Part shown: positions 1 to 8,100 of the stretch, one piece after another
Position numbering within the stretch: the first letter of the stretch is position 1
Layout: each line of letters starts with the position of its first letter
NCBI GenBank assembly: GCA_003645845.1
Contig: QNCV01000084.1
Coordinates: forward strand, 1-8,795
Origin: Fidelibacterota bacterium
GTDB lineage: Bacteria; Fidelibacterota; UBA2242
Reading direction: 5' to 3'
DNA length: 8,795 nt
Notes under the pieces: model-generated
The model's input: the letters and a program-made list of their open reading frames with translations, nothing else
Databases searched by the model: none
Told to the model about the DNA's origin: nothing
Made by a program: the position numbers and the translations under genes

Positions 1-81
1 ATCAAAGATTTACTCAGAGTACACAGAGGTTTTAATTCAGCGTTAAAACAAAAAATCATCAAAGAAATATTGACAAAATAG
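1..81 (+). CDS. Possible C-terminal tail of an unidentified plus-strand gene (partial)
   Basis: Frame 1 is open from the window edge to a TAG at 79-81 and encodes 26 residues, rich in Lys, Ile and Leu and ending KIIKEILTK. The composition fits a basic amphipathic C-terminal helix, and the other plus-strand frame I read through this stretch (frame 2) stops at 44. No start is visible, so the gene would begin outside the window. It would converge on the minus-strand cluster with about 100 bases between the two stop codons, a spacing typical of real convergent genes. I do not recognise the protein. An open frame this short can arise by chance, so it remains tentative. Confidence 0.3.
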   Translation: MKDLLRVHRGFNSALKQKIIKEILTK

Positions 82-86
82 CAGCT

Positions 87-159
87 AAAAAAACTCATTA
101 ACCCTCAAAGCCGTATTCTGGCCGGCCTTTCTGGTCTTTGAGGCCTTCAAGCATTTTTT
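87..159. terminator. Candidate bidirectional terminator between convergent genes
   Basis: A perfect 8-bp inverted repeat, CCTCAAAG at 103-110 and CTTTGAGG at 136-143, encloses a 25-base loop holding the palindrome GGCCGGCC. A nested alternative stem pairs GGCCT (124-128) with AGGCC (141-145). Read on the minus strand, the outer stem is followed 9 bases later by seven T (complement of A at 87-93). Read on the plus strand, the nested stem is followed 8 bases later by six T (154-159). The stem-to-T spacing is longer than in a textbook intrinsic terminator and the loop is large, so the call rests partly on position between two converging stop codons. Confidence 0.35.
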
Positions 160-180
160 GATGTAGCAAATAATCGCAAA

Positions 181-891
181 CTAAATCAAAATGACCAAAA
201 GGTCATAGATAGTATGGGTATATGCCGTTATACCGTATCCACGAAGAACATATAGAACAGATAAAAATACTCCGGCTGCAAATCTGAGAAGAAATGTCTT
301 TACCTGAAAAGCATCGCCAAGGACACCCATATAATGAAAGATTGAAAAAATCATTGAGGCGGTGATGACAGCAATCACCGCCGCTGTCACAGAATGCAAT
401 CTGAGAATATCTCTGAGAAAAAATGTAAATCCGCTGATAAGAATTACCCGGAAAATAAACTCTTCGTAAACGCCGGCACCCAGCGCCAAAACAATCATTT
501 CTTTTCTGTCCGGTGTATTTCCATTCATTAACAGCACACTGCCTATTTTCTGAACAAAGACAAACATCAGAAACGCAAAAATAACGCTCTCCAGAAGCAT
601 CAGGATAAAGAATTGAAAATGAAATATCTCTTCATCCTTACGGCGGTTATGAAAATAATAGGAAATTAAAAGCGCTGACAGAACGACAAAGCCAACAAAA
701 TAAAATCCATAGACATTGAATAAACCGAAAAACTGTCGGAATAATATATCCGCACCATTTCTCAATCCGACAATATCGGAATGATTAAATGAAAATATCA
801 TGAGCTCATATGCAATGAGCAGCGGCAATGTAAAAAGGAGACTGTAAAAAGGTGAACGCGATTGATGCCAGTAGGTTTTTAACAATTCCAT
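181..891 (-). CDS. CPBP-family intramembrane metalloprotease
   Basis: This 236-residue, very hydrophobic protein has about six predicted membrane segments (roughly 15-35, 58-80, 93-113, 130-155, 168-188 and 200-216). It carries the three CPBP (CAAX protease and bacteriocin-processing, Abi) motifs. Motif 1 is EExxxR with E143, E144 and R148. Motif 2 is FxxxH with F182 and H186. Motif 3 is HxxxD with H226 and D230. The catalytic set is therefore complete, and an active glutamate-type intramembrane protease is likely. Bacterial substrates in this family are mostly unknown, so no substrate is assigned. The ATG at 889-891 lies 29 bases after the lepA stop and has no good Shine-Dalgarno sequence. 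It is the last gene of the minus-strand run and its stop faces the candidate terminator. Membership of the family is secure; physiological role is not. Confidence 0.9.
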   Translation of the reverse strand: MELLKTYWHQSRSPFYSLLFTLPLLIAYELMIFSFNHSDIVGLRNGADILFRQFFGLFNVYGFYFVGFVVLSALLISYYFHNRRKDEEIFHFQFFILMLLESVIFAFLMFVFVQKIGSVLLMNGNTPDRKEMIVLALGAGVYEEFIFRVILISGFTFFLRDILRLHSVTAAVIAVITASMIFSIFHYMGVLGDAFQVKTFLLRFAAGVFLSVLYVLRGYGITAYTHTIYDLLVILI

Positions 892-920
892 AATAAAAAA
901 TATCCGGCAGAATTAAATCG

Positions 921-2717
921 CTAATGTTCCATTTTCAGAACAGCCAGAAAGGCTTCCTGGGGAATTTCCACCCGACCGACCTGTTTCATGCGTTTCTTGC
1001 CCTCTTTCTGCTTTTCCAGTAGTTTCCGTTTTCTGGTAATATCACCGCCGTAACATTTTGCGGTCACATTTTTGCGCAGAGCTTTCACAGAGGTCCGGGC
1101 AATGATTTTACTGCCGATGGCCGCCTGAATAACAACCTCGTAAAGTTGTTTGGGAATCAGTTCCTTTAATTTACTGCAAAACTCACGACCGTGATAAAAG
1201 GCATTATCGCGATGCACAATCCATGAGAGTGCATCCACCGGTTCGCCATTGATCAGAATATCCAGTTTCACCAGATCACCCGGGCGGAAACCGATCGGTT
1301 CATAATCCAGTGAGGCATATCCCCGGCTCACAGATTTCAGTTTATCAAAAAAATCAAAAACAATCTCACCCAGCGGTAATTCATAAATGATCTGAACTTT
1401 ACCGGCATCAAGATAATGAGTGGTTTTGTAAATGCCCCGTTTCTCCTGACAGAGTTTTAAAATATTACCCAGGTAATCAGTCTGTACAATTATTTCAGCC
1501 TTGACGTAGGGTTCTTCAATCCGTTCGATGTCACCGGCCGCCGGCATATCCGAGGGATTATGAATTTCGATAACCTTTCCGCTTTTCAAAATCGCCTGGT
1601 AACGCACATTGGGCATGGTTGTAATCAGATCAAGATCGAATTCCCGTTCCAAACGTTCCTGAATGACCTCCATGTGCAGAAGTCCCAGATAACCGCAGCG
1701 GAATCCAAAGCCCAAAGCGTTAGACGTTTCTGCCTCATAGATCAGCGAAGAATCATTCAGGGTCATCTTTTCCAATGAACTACGTAAATCTTCGAAATCC
1801 TCGGCGTCCACCGGGTACATTCCGCTGAATACCATCGGTTTGATTTCGCGATAACCGGGCAGTGGCTTTTCAGCCGGTTTATTTTTGGATGTTATCGTAT
1901 CACCGACTTTAATCCTGGAAATGTCTTTGACACCACCAATGATATAGCCCACATCACCGGAAACCAGAAAATCTGTCTTGATCCGCCCCATTTTAAAATA
2001 GCCGACTTCGGCAACTTCATAGCTGGAACTATTCGTAAAAAAACGAATAATATCACCGGTTCTGATCTCACCGTCAAAGACCCGGACATAAGCGATTGCC
2101 CCGCGAAAGGGATCAAAAATGGAATCAAATATCAATGCCCGGAATGGCTCCGTCGGGAGATAATCAGGTGAAGGGACACGTTCTACAATCGCCCGGAAAA
2201 CATCTTCCAGACCTTTACCGCTTTTGGCGCTTGTCAGGATAATTTCATCTTCATCACAACCAATCAAATCCGTCAGTTGGTGAATGGCACTTTCCACATC
2301 GGCACCGGGCAAATCGATTTTATTGATAATCGGAACAATCATCAGATCGTTCTCAATCGCCAGATAGGCATTACTGACCGTTTGCGCCTCCACTCCCTGA
2401 CTGGCATCTACAAGCAATAGTGCACCTTCACAAGCCGCCAGACTCCGGGACACTTCGTATGAAAAATCCACATGCCCCGGCGTATCGATCAGGTTTAATG
2501 TGTATTTTTTACCATCGGTATGGCGATACTGCATCTGAATCGGGTGGGACTTTATCGTAATACCCCGTTCCCGTTCAAGGTCCATGTCATCCAGTACCTG
2601 GGACTTCATTTTACGCTGACTGATAGTTCCCGTAAATTCCAGCATCCGGTCAGCCAGAGTGGATTTCCCGTGATCTATATGAGCAATAATCGAAAAATTT
2701 CTGACGTTTTTTCCCAT
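921..2717 (-). CDS. lepA: Elongation factor 4 (LepA), ribosomal GTPase
   Basis: The protein has 598 residues, almost exactly the length of E. coli LepA (599). All GTPase motifs are visible: P-loop AHIDHGKST at 12-20, switch I RGITI at 51-55, DTPGH at 78-82, NKID at 132-135 and TSAK at 162-165. The EF-G-like domains follow, with the LepA landmarks GFGFRCGYLGLLHMEVIQ (336-353) and YEPIGFRPGDLVKLDILING (472-491). The LepA-specific basic C-terminal domain starts around VTAKCYGGDITRKRKLLEKQ (551-570), which rules out EF-G or TypA. EF4 binds ribosomes and acts in elongation back-translocation or 30S biogenesis, depending on the study. The ATG at 2715-2717 directly precedes the conserved GKNVRNFSIIAHIDHGKST start and lacks a Shine-Dalgarno sequence. 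It is separated from nadD by 90 bases, the largest internal gap of the cluster. Confidence 0.98.
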   Translation of the reverse strand: MGKNVRNFSIIAHIDHGKSTLADRMLEFTGTISQRKMKSQVLDDMDLERERGITIKSHPIQMQYRHTDGKKYTLNLIDTPGHVDFSYEVSRSLAACEGALLLVDASQGVEAQTVSNAYLAIENDLMIVPIINKIDLPGADVESAIHQLTDLIGCDEDEIILTSAKSGKGLEDVFRAIVERVPSPDYLPTEPFRALIFDSIFDPFRGAIAYVRVFDGEIRTGDIIRFFTNSSSYEVAEVGYFKMGRIKTDFLVSGDVGYIIGGVKDISRIKVGDTITSKNKPAEKPLPGYREIKPMVFSGMYPVDAEDFEDLRSSLEKMTLNDSSLIYEAETSNALGFGFRCGYLGLLHMEVIQERLEREFDLDLITTMPNVRYQAILKSGKVIEIHNPSDMPAAGDIERIEEPYVKAEIIVQTDYLGNILKLCQEKRGIYKTTHYLDAGKVQIIYELPLGEIVFDFFDKLKSVSRGYASLDYEPIGFRPGDLVKLDILINGEPVDALSWIVHRDNAFYHGREFCSKLKELIPKQLYEVVIQAAIGSKIIARTSVKALRKNVTAKCYGGDITRKRKLLEKQKEGKKRMKQVGRVEIPQEAFLAVLKMEH

Positions 2718-2737
2718 TATTCAAATTTAGGTAAATC

Positions 2738-2787
2738 TATTGCTCTAAACAAGATGACGATTCGCCACAATTGCAGAGCAATATTGC
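2738..2787. repeat. Overlapping inverted repeats in the nadD-lepA spacer
   Basis: The 90-base spacer ahead of lepA holds a perfect 9-bp inverted repeat, TATTGCTCT at 2738-2746 and AGAGCAATA at 2775-2783, with a 28-base loop. The right arm runs into a 10-bp palindrome GCAATATTGC at 2778-2787, so two mutually exclusive pairings are possible. On the minus-strand transcript the 9-bp hairpin would end about 20 bases before the lepA start. It has no T-run after it, so it does not look like an intrinsic terminator. It may be an operator dyad, an mRNA processing or stability element, or chance in AT-rich DNA. Confidence 0.35.
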
Positions 2788-2807
2788 CGCTGCGATCGGA
2801 GAAAATG

Positions 2808-3395
2808 TTAATTTTGATACAGTTTATTCTTCCGGATATAATCCAGAACCGGTTCGGGTATCAGCTCATCCACGGACAAATGCTTCTGAATTCTCTGACG
2901 GATATCGGTTGATGAAACAGTCATCAGCGGATTGGATAAAACCATGACTTTTTGTCGATAGGCTTGCGGAACACGGTCAATGGAAAAACCGGGGCGTCCG
3001 GCTACGATAACCCGGCACTCGTCCAATATCCGCTCCGGCTCCCGCCAGGTGTTGAATTCGGTGAAACTGTCCGCACCGATTAAAAAATAGAGATCCTTTT
3101 TCCCCAGCTGAAACTCACGCTTGACCGCCAAAATGGTATCAATTGAGTAGGAAATACCCTGTCGTTCTAACTCGAATTTCAATATTTCAAAACCGGATTC
3201 ATTTTGCACGGCCAGGTTCAGCATTGCCAGGCGGTGTCTGACATCAGCAATTTTAAGATTCGTTTTATGAGGAGCAAGAAAGGCTGGAATAAAGTAAATC
3301 CGTTCAAGGTTTAGCTCCTGCCGACACTGACGGGCAATGGCCAGATGACCGTTGTGCGGCGGATCAAAGGTGCCGCCGAAGAGACAAACCTTCAT
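2808..3395 (-). CDS. nadD: Nicotinate-nucleotide adenylyltransferase
   Basis: This enzyme transfers AMP from ATP to nicotinate mononucleotide, giving deamido-NAD in the cytoplasm during NAD synthesis. The start chosen at 3395 gives 195 residues and opens MKVCLFGGTFDPPHNGHL. That places the nucleotidyltransferase GGTFDPPHNGH motif at residues 7-17, with the catalytic HxGH at H14-H17. The second signature, SSTDIR, is at 161-166. NadD-typical stretches include PAFLAPHK (37-44), ISYSIDTI (81-88), IGADSF (106-111) and FNTWREPERI (114-123). The frame extends 20 codons further upstream, but that extension lies inside bamD and adds only unrelated basic residues. The ATG overlaps the bamD stop as ATGA (3392-3395), which implies translational coupling and explains why no strong Shine-Dalgarno is seen. 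The enzyme appears intact. Confidence 0.96.
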   Translation of the reverse strand: MKVCLFGGTFDPPHNGHLAIARQCRQELNLERIYFIPAFLAPHKTNLKIADVRHRLAMLNLAVQNESGFEILKFELERQGISYSIDTILAVKREFQLGKKDLYFLIGADSFTEFNTWREPERILDECRVIVAGRPGFSIDRVPQAYRQKVMVLSNPLMTVSSTDIRQRIQKHLSVDELIPEPVLDYIRKNKLYQN

Positions 3396-4198
3396 CGACG
3401 CTGTTTTCTTTTTTCTTCGCGGGCAATTTTCTGCTGCTCTTTCTTGTAAAGCCAATCCAGACGATGAAGATATTTCGTGATATCTTCAGCCTGCTTATAT
3501 CGCCCCACCATTTTTAACATCTCCCGGTATTGATCAAACTGGCGCAAGCGAATGTAGCAATGGGCCTTTTCCAGATAGGCAAAAACAACCCAATCGGTGT
3601 CATAGTAATCTTCCAGCACCTGATCCAGATAGATAATCGCCGAATCAAACTGTTCCATCTTGCGGTACAGTTTTCCGCTTTCAAAAACTTTCCGGGCCAG
3701 TTTGTTGCGAATCTCTTTGATTTTCTGTTCAGCCTGGGGACGTAGTTCACTGTTGGGATATGTATCAATGAAATCCTGAAAGCCCTGCAGCGCCCGATGA
3801 GTACTTTGCTGATCAAGGGGGTATTTAGGCGACTGTTCGTAATAAGCAAGCGCCACTTTATAATAGGCCTTTTCCGCCAGAGGACTATAACTATAGCGCT
3901 CGGTCACCTGCTGGTACTCGGATACGGCCAACAGGAACTCTTTTTTATTAAAATAACATTCTCCCAAATAGTACTGGGCATCATCCGCCAGCTCACCACC
4001 CGGTGAATTTAAAATGACCATATTGAAATTGTCGATCGCCTTTTCATAACGTTTCTTTTTAAATGCCTCTTCACCCTTTTGATAATAAACCGATGCATCC
4101 ATGCGGACACCGTCGGTCTTGTTCGAACAGGTTGTTATACCGAACAGAATAAAAAGTCCGAACAATCCGTAATACCGAATTTTGTTTCCAGAATTCAT
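3392..4198 (-). CDS. bamD: BamD-type outer-membrane assembly lipoprotein with TPR repeats
   Basis: From the ATG at 4196-4198 the protein has 268 residues. It opens with a short basic segment and a hydrophobic stretch ending GITTC, so lipid attachment at Cys24 is predicted. The Thr just before the Cys is less usual than Gly, Ala or Ser. TPR-like helical pairs follow at about 36-68 (YYQKGEEAFKKKRYEKAIDN), 74-103, 107-147, 170-200 and 204-235. This matches the YfiO/BamD fold, which hangs in the periplasm under BamA and helps insert outer-membrane proteins. The tail (252-268) is strongly charged, KKEQQKIAREEKRKQRR. A TTG five codons upstream (4213) is an alternative start, but AAGGA at 4203-4207 sits four bases before the chosen ATG. 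The stop overlaps the nadD start. A YbgF/CpoB-like TPR lipoprotein is the main alternative; the lipobox and length favour BamD. Confidence 0.83.
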   Translation of the reverse strand: MNSGNKIRYYGLFGLFILFGITTCSNKTDGVRMDASVYYQKGEEAFKKKRYEKAIDNFNMVILNSPGGELADDAQYYLGECYFNKKEFLLAVSEYQQVTERYSYSPLAEKAYYKVALAYYEQSPKYPLDQQSTHRALQGFQDFIDTYPNSELRPQAEQKIKEIRNKLARKVFESGKLYRKMEQFDSAIIYLDQVLEDYYDTDWVVFAYLEKAHCYIRLRQFDQYREMLKMVGRYKQAEDITKYLHRLDWLYKKEQQKIAREEKRKQRR

Positions 4199-4202
4199 AT
4201 CA

Positions 4203-4207
4203 TCCTT
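4203..4207 (-). promoter_or_regulatory. Ribosome binding site of bamD
   Basis: The minus strand reads AAGGA four bases before the ATG at 4196-4198. This site decides for that ATG over the in-frame TTG at 4211-4213, which lies upstream of the AAGGA and so could not use it. Confidence 0.6.
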
Positions 4208-4235
4208 TTCCAATTATAGTAATCTAAAATATCCG

Positions 4236-5141
4236 TCAAAATGCAAGCGACAAAGATACTCCTCTGACCGGATTTTTATACCGGACATCCGTTAAAAGCC
4301 CAACATGCCAACTGACTCTATTTGCATCTTCCGATGTATAATTCTTGGCGGCTATCTGCGCATGAAACGCACTGATTAAATGGTTAAACATAACAACCGT
4401 GGCAAAATTGGTCGCCATTTTCAGAGCATCATTGGATTTTTTCCGCTGAGTCAGGTATTTATCACGGAGTTTTGAAACCGTAACGACTGAATCTGCCAGT
4501 TTATTATAAATGTCAAAATCACTCCATCCACCGGCAAACTGATCGTATTTACCAATATTTTCGTAGTAGTCACGGGTTTTGACCGGCGTCAGTTCGCCGT
4601 TACTTATGTATGATTCCCAGCCAACCAAGGCCGTATCCAGTAATAAGGTATTGCCTTCATATTCTTTCCCATTATATTCCACATAGATACTGTGGGAACC
4701 GAATCCTTCACCGTGCTGTCCGGACAAACCGGTCAGCTGGTATCCCAACGCACCCATTTGATATAATTGAGAAAGAGACCAGTTTTCATCGGCAAATTTC
4801 ATATATTGGCTTTCCAGGTCTTCACCTCTGTTTTTCTGATTGAAATACATAACCCAGGAAAAAACCTCAACACCGGCAAAGGCCAGGGCGCGCCATTTGG
4901 CGCCGGAATACAGTTCCCCGGCACCCGGTAAAATTGCAGACATCAGGAAAGCCTTACCCGGTGATTTCTCATAATCAAATTCAAAGGAATCATCTGCCAT
5001 TGCATTAAACCGCAGACTACTCTCCAGCATACTACGATCGGAATTGGTTAATGTTTCATTGGCCAGATGCAGCTGACCAAAAACAAGTGATGGTAAGAAT
5101 ATTGCCAGAAGTATCGGCGCTTTGAACATACACCTCTTCAT
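4236..5141 (-). CDS. Exported DUF5683-like membrane protein of unknown function
   Basis: With the start at 5141 the product has 301 residues. An N-terminal signal peptide (basic MKRCMFK, hydrophobic core 8-21) ends near VFGQ, residues 20-23. Residues 60-80 read SPGKAFLMSAILPGAGELYSG, followed by a hydrophobic segment to about 100; this Ser-x-x-x-Pro-Gly-x-Gly-x-x-Tyr pattern resembles DUF5683-type proteins of FCB bacteria. Other landmarks are RDYYENIGKYDQF (190-202) and a second hydrophobic helix with FNHLISAFHAQ (252-262). The last residues, GVSLSLAF, resemble a short outer-membrane strand, so the membrane it sits in is open. It begins ten bases after the barrel protein's stop and ends 37 bases before bamD, which suggests an envelope role. 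No enzymatic motif is visible and I assign no function; the family name is by recall of the pattern, not a search. Confidence 0.75.
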   Translation of the reverse strand: MKRCMFKAPILLAIFLPSLVFGQLHLANETLTNSDRSMLESSLRFNAMADDSFEFDYEKSPGKAFLMSAILPGAGELYSGAKWRALAFAGVEVFSWVMYFNQKNRGEDLESQYMKFADENWSLSQLYQMGALGYQLTGLSGQHGEGFGSHSIYVEYNGKEYEGNTLLLDTALVGWESYISNGELTPVKTRDYYENIGKYDQFAGGWSDFDIYNKLADSVVTVSKLRDKYLTQRKKSNDALKMATNFATVVMFNHLISAFHAQIAAKNYTSEDANRVSWHVGLLTDVRYKNPVRGVSLSLAF

Positions 5142-5145
5142 CATG

Positions 5146-5151
5146 CCTCCT
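5146..5151 (-). promoter_or_regulatory. Strong Shine-Dalgarno before the DUF5683-like gene
   Basis: The minus strand reads AGGAGG followed by CATGATGAAG. The first ATG (5142-5144) is one base from AGGAGG and the second (5139-5141) is four bases away, so the second is the better start. The site begins directly after the TAA of the preceding gene (5152-5154). A further in-frame ATG at 5160-5162 lies upstream of the site and inside the preceding gene, so it is unlikely to be used. This is the strongest ribosome binding site in the window. Confidence 0.75.
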
Positions 5152-8100
5152 TTATAATCCAAATAAAATTGTTAGATAACTCCGCCATTCATGGCCGTAT
5201 GTGTGCGGATCGCCCTGGCTATCCTCGATGGTAAATTCGTCCAATCCATAGACAAAATCCAGACTTATTGATGTGGGATAGGCATAAAAGGAAAAACCGC
5301 TGAGCCGCAGCTGCAAACCGACATCCCGTTTAAAATCAGAGGTCAGGGCTTTCAAAACATCGCGACCGTTAAGTGATATCTCCGGCCAGTCCAAACGGGG
5401 ATAACCCTTGACATCGCTCCAGGCATTACCCGCCTCCACATAGGTCGCAAAAAATGCATTCTGAAGGTTAAAGGGCAGAATCTGAATATCCTTTTCCACA
5501 AAAAGCGGCACACGCCAGGTATAGTCCATGATAAACAGATTGCGACCTTCGATACTGTAAAAAGGATACCCTTTCAGGCCGGGCATACCACCGGCAAAAA
5601 AGTTGAAAAAGGAATTGACATCCGGCTTGGAGATTGTCCCGATCTGCCAGTTCAGTGTTCCGACCAATTTTTTATACAAGGGGTATTTATGATACCACTC
5701 GCCCTCGTGTTCAATTTTCCAGTAGTAATTTTTCCGAAAATCAACCCCCAGGGTCCCATAAGCATTATTCACATCGAAATCACGGATAAATTTATCGTAG
5801 TTCCGATAAATATTGGTGGTCATCACCACTCCGTTATCAGGATTGGTGTAGCTGTTGACTGTCCGCCGGATTTTTTGGAATTGCCAGTTGAGTTTAAAAT
5901 TCAAGCCCCGATAGTAATCGTAGGTAAAACCATTGGAATAGAGTTGTTCAAATGGAATTTTGGTGTCTGATACCGCCCGGTATTTCGACATGGAAACATC
6001 GAAACGGAGTTTATTCAAACCGCTCAACGGTACCGATATCCCCGACACAAACTCCAGCAGGTCAAACTTATAATCAAAACTGGCGGGTCTGGCACTTATT
6101 TCCGCTTTCTGATCGAATATACTCCGGGTAACATTATAGAACTCAACAAATATTGTCGGATACCACTGATGATATTCGAGCAATATAAACAGATCCCGGT
6201 CCATGATCTTATTCAGCGAAGCCCCGCCAAAAATATTAAACTTCTCCAGGATTTCCGACGAATAAAAATAAAAACCGGGTTTAATGGTTCCATAATCGAC
6301 CATTAACCTGGGCAGAAAGAACATGTTGGAAAATTTTTGTTTATAGACAACTGATGCCGGCAGACTGTCCCGGGCGAAATCCATCATGCCCGGAATCAGC
6401 GACGGATAATCTATATACCGACTTAATGACGGGTCCAGGGCAACCGGATGATCTATTTTGGCAATTTTAAACGCTGAATCTTCGAACAGAGAATAGAGCA
6501 GTTCACCTCTCGAATTTACCGTGGGCATAAACGCACCGCCCAGAACATTGGTAATCAGTTCAATATGTCCGTCGTCAAGCGCCTGACGGTAAATGTTAAA
6601 AATACCGGTTTTATCCGAGGCAAAATAGAGCCACTTTCCGTCAGGACCGAAGTAGGGATTACGGGTGTCATATTTTTGTGTAAAAAGATATTCAAGGCTG
6701 TCAGAATCCAGATGATAAAGGGCAATATTACGCCCATGCTCCGTTAAAAAATCAAAAGCCAATTGCTTTCCATCGGGAGACCAGTGGACCATAAAGAGTT
6801 CTTCACCATTGTTAAAATCCGTCAGTTGGCGGGTCTTTGAAGTCTTCAAATCCATGATAAACAGGTTGGAGGTTCCGTCGGCGCCGGCAATATAAGCCAG
6901 CTGCTTGTCATCGGGTGAAACGGATGGATTATACGCCCGGGCAAATTTCGTAATTCGTTTTTCTTTCTTTTTTGACAAATCGTAACAGTAGAGGTCGAAG
7001 AAAACAGAACCGTGTTTGTCAGGCTTGCTGTTCTTTGAATAATAAATTTTATTACCATTCGCCGATATCGACACGCGGGAAAGAACACTCGGCCGAATAA
7101 GTTTACTCTCCCGGGTATTCAGATTCATCCGGTAAAGCGCCGTCTGCATGAAATAATCACGACCTTTATTCGAGAGATAATACAGCGTTGAATCATTGCT
7201 CCACTCCGGGTAATACTGAGTCGTGGCTTCTGCAATAATGACTTCGCCCTTAACCTGATTCTTTTGAATGATCTCTGTCTTTGATCCATAACGGGTTTCC
7301 ATCTGGTCAACCCATTCTTTATGCAAAACTTTACCACGGACACCGGTAACCTTTTTCAACGCATTATCAATCGAATACTGTATCGGACGGGATAATTCCT
7401 CCGCCAGGTTTGAGATGGTTTCCGGGCCGAACCGGTCAGCCAGATATTTTACAAAGGCATACCCCTGATTATAGGTCGATTCGTTACCTATACCACGTTT
7501 CCCGAAAGATGCCATCTGCGAAAAGGAGAGGACATTGTGTTGCAGAACCCGGTCGCGCATCAGCATATCGCGATGAGAATCCCAGTAATCGTTAGATGTC
7601 CCCGGCCACATGTACTGCGCCATTCCCTCGGCCAACCACATGGGAATGACAATCCCGGGTACGGGATAAGATGCAATAACCCGGGGATACCCATAGATGA
7701 CATCGTCCCGTTTTTCATCCTCGTAATCGAGTACCTGAAAGTAAGCACCGGGTACCGATCGGGAGAACTTCATCGATTTCTGGAGTGAAACGATATGTGA
7801 AAACTCATGGCTGATAACATCCAGAAGCCAGTTATGATTGCCGCGCAGAGGATAATCAAGAGGCGTTGCCCAGATTTCGATTTTGTTATCGTAATAGTAG
7901 GCCGCGCCGTTGGATATATCACCGATATCCTTGACGATTAAATCCGTCTTTGAATCGGGTTCGTAATTGTAAAACGATGTAATCGGTCCGTAAACGGACT
8001 CGGCAATCTCAGCTGTCTTCAGTGCGGTCCATTCAGTTCCCTGATGATAATGGATGTCGAAATGTTCCGTCTCGAAAGTCTTCCATTCCAGTTCCGGGTG

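Noticed and set aside
2773..2793. Extended hairpin GCAG...CTGC around the spacer palindrome as a terminator after nadD
   Set aside because: The outer arms are offset by a bulge, the inner palindrome leaves almost no loop, and no T-run follows on the minus strand.
2520..2912. A 130-codon plus-strand open frame across the lepA-nadD junction
   Set aside because: It is antisense to two strongly supported genes and their spacer and shows no domain or ribosome binding site.
3396..3455. Upstream in-frame extension of nadD starting at 3455
   Set aside because: It adds 20 residues unrelated to the family, lies within the bamD coding region, and the ATGA overlap start at 3395 places the nucleotide-binding motif exactly at the N-terminus as in NadD proteins.
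5142..5162. Earlier ATG at 5162 for the DUF5683-like gene
   Set aside because: It lies inside the end of the preceding gene and upstream of the AGGAGG site, and it would put DYKGG ahead of an otherwise normal signal peptide.
6555..7788. Several open frames of 60-83 codons on both strands inside the large gene
   Set aside because: They overlap a fully supported coding region in other frames and encode no recognisable motif; their composition is that of shadow frames.
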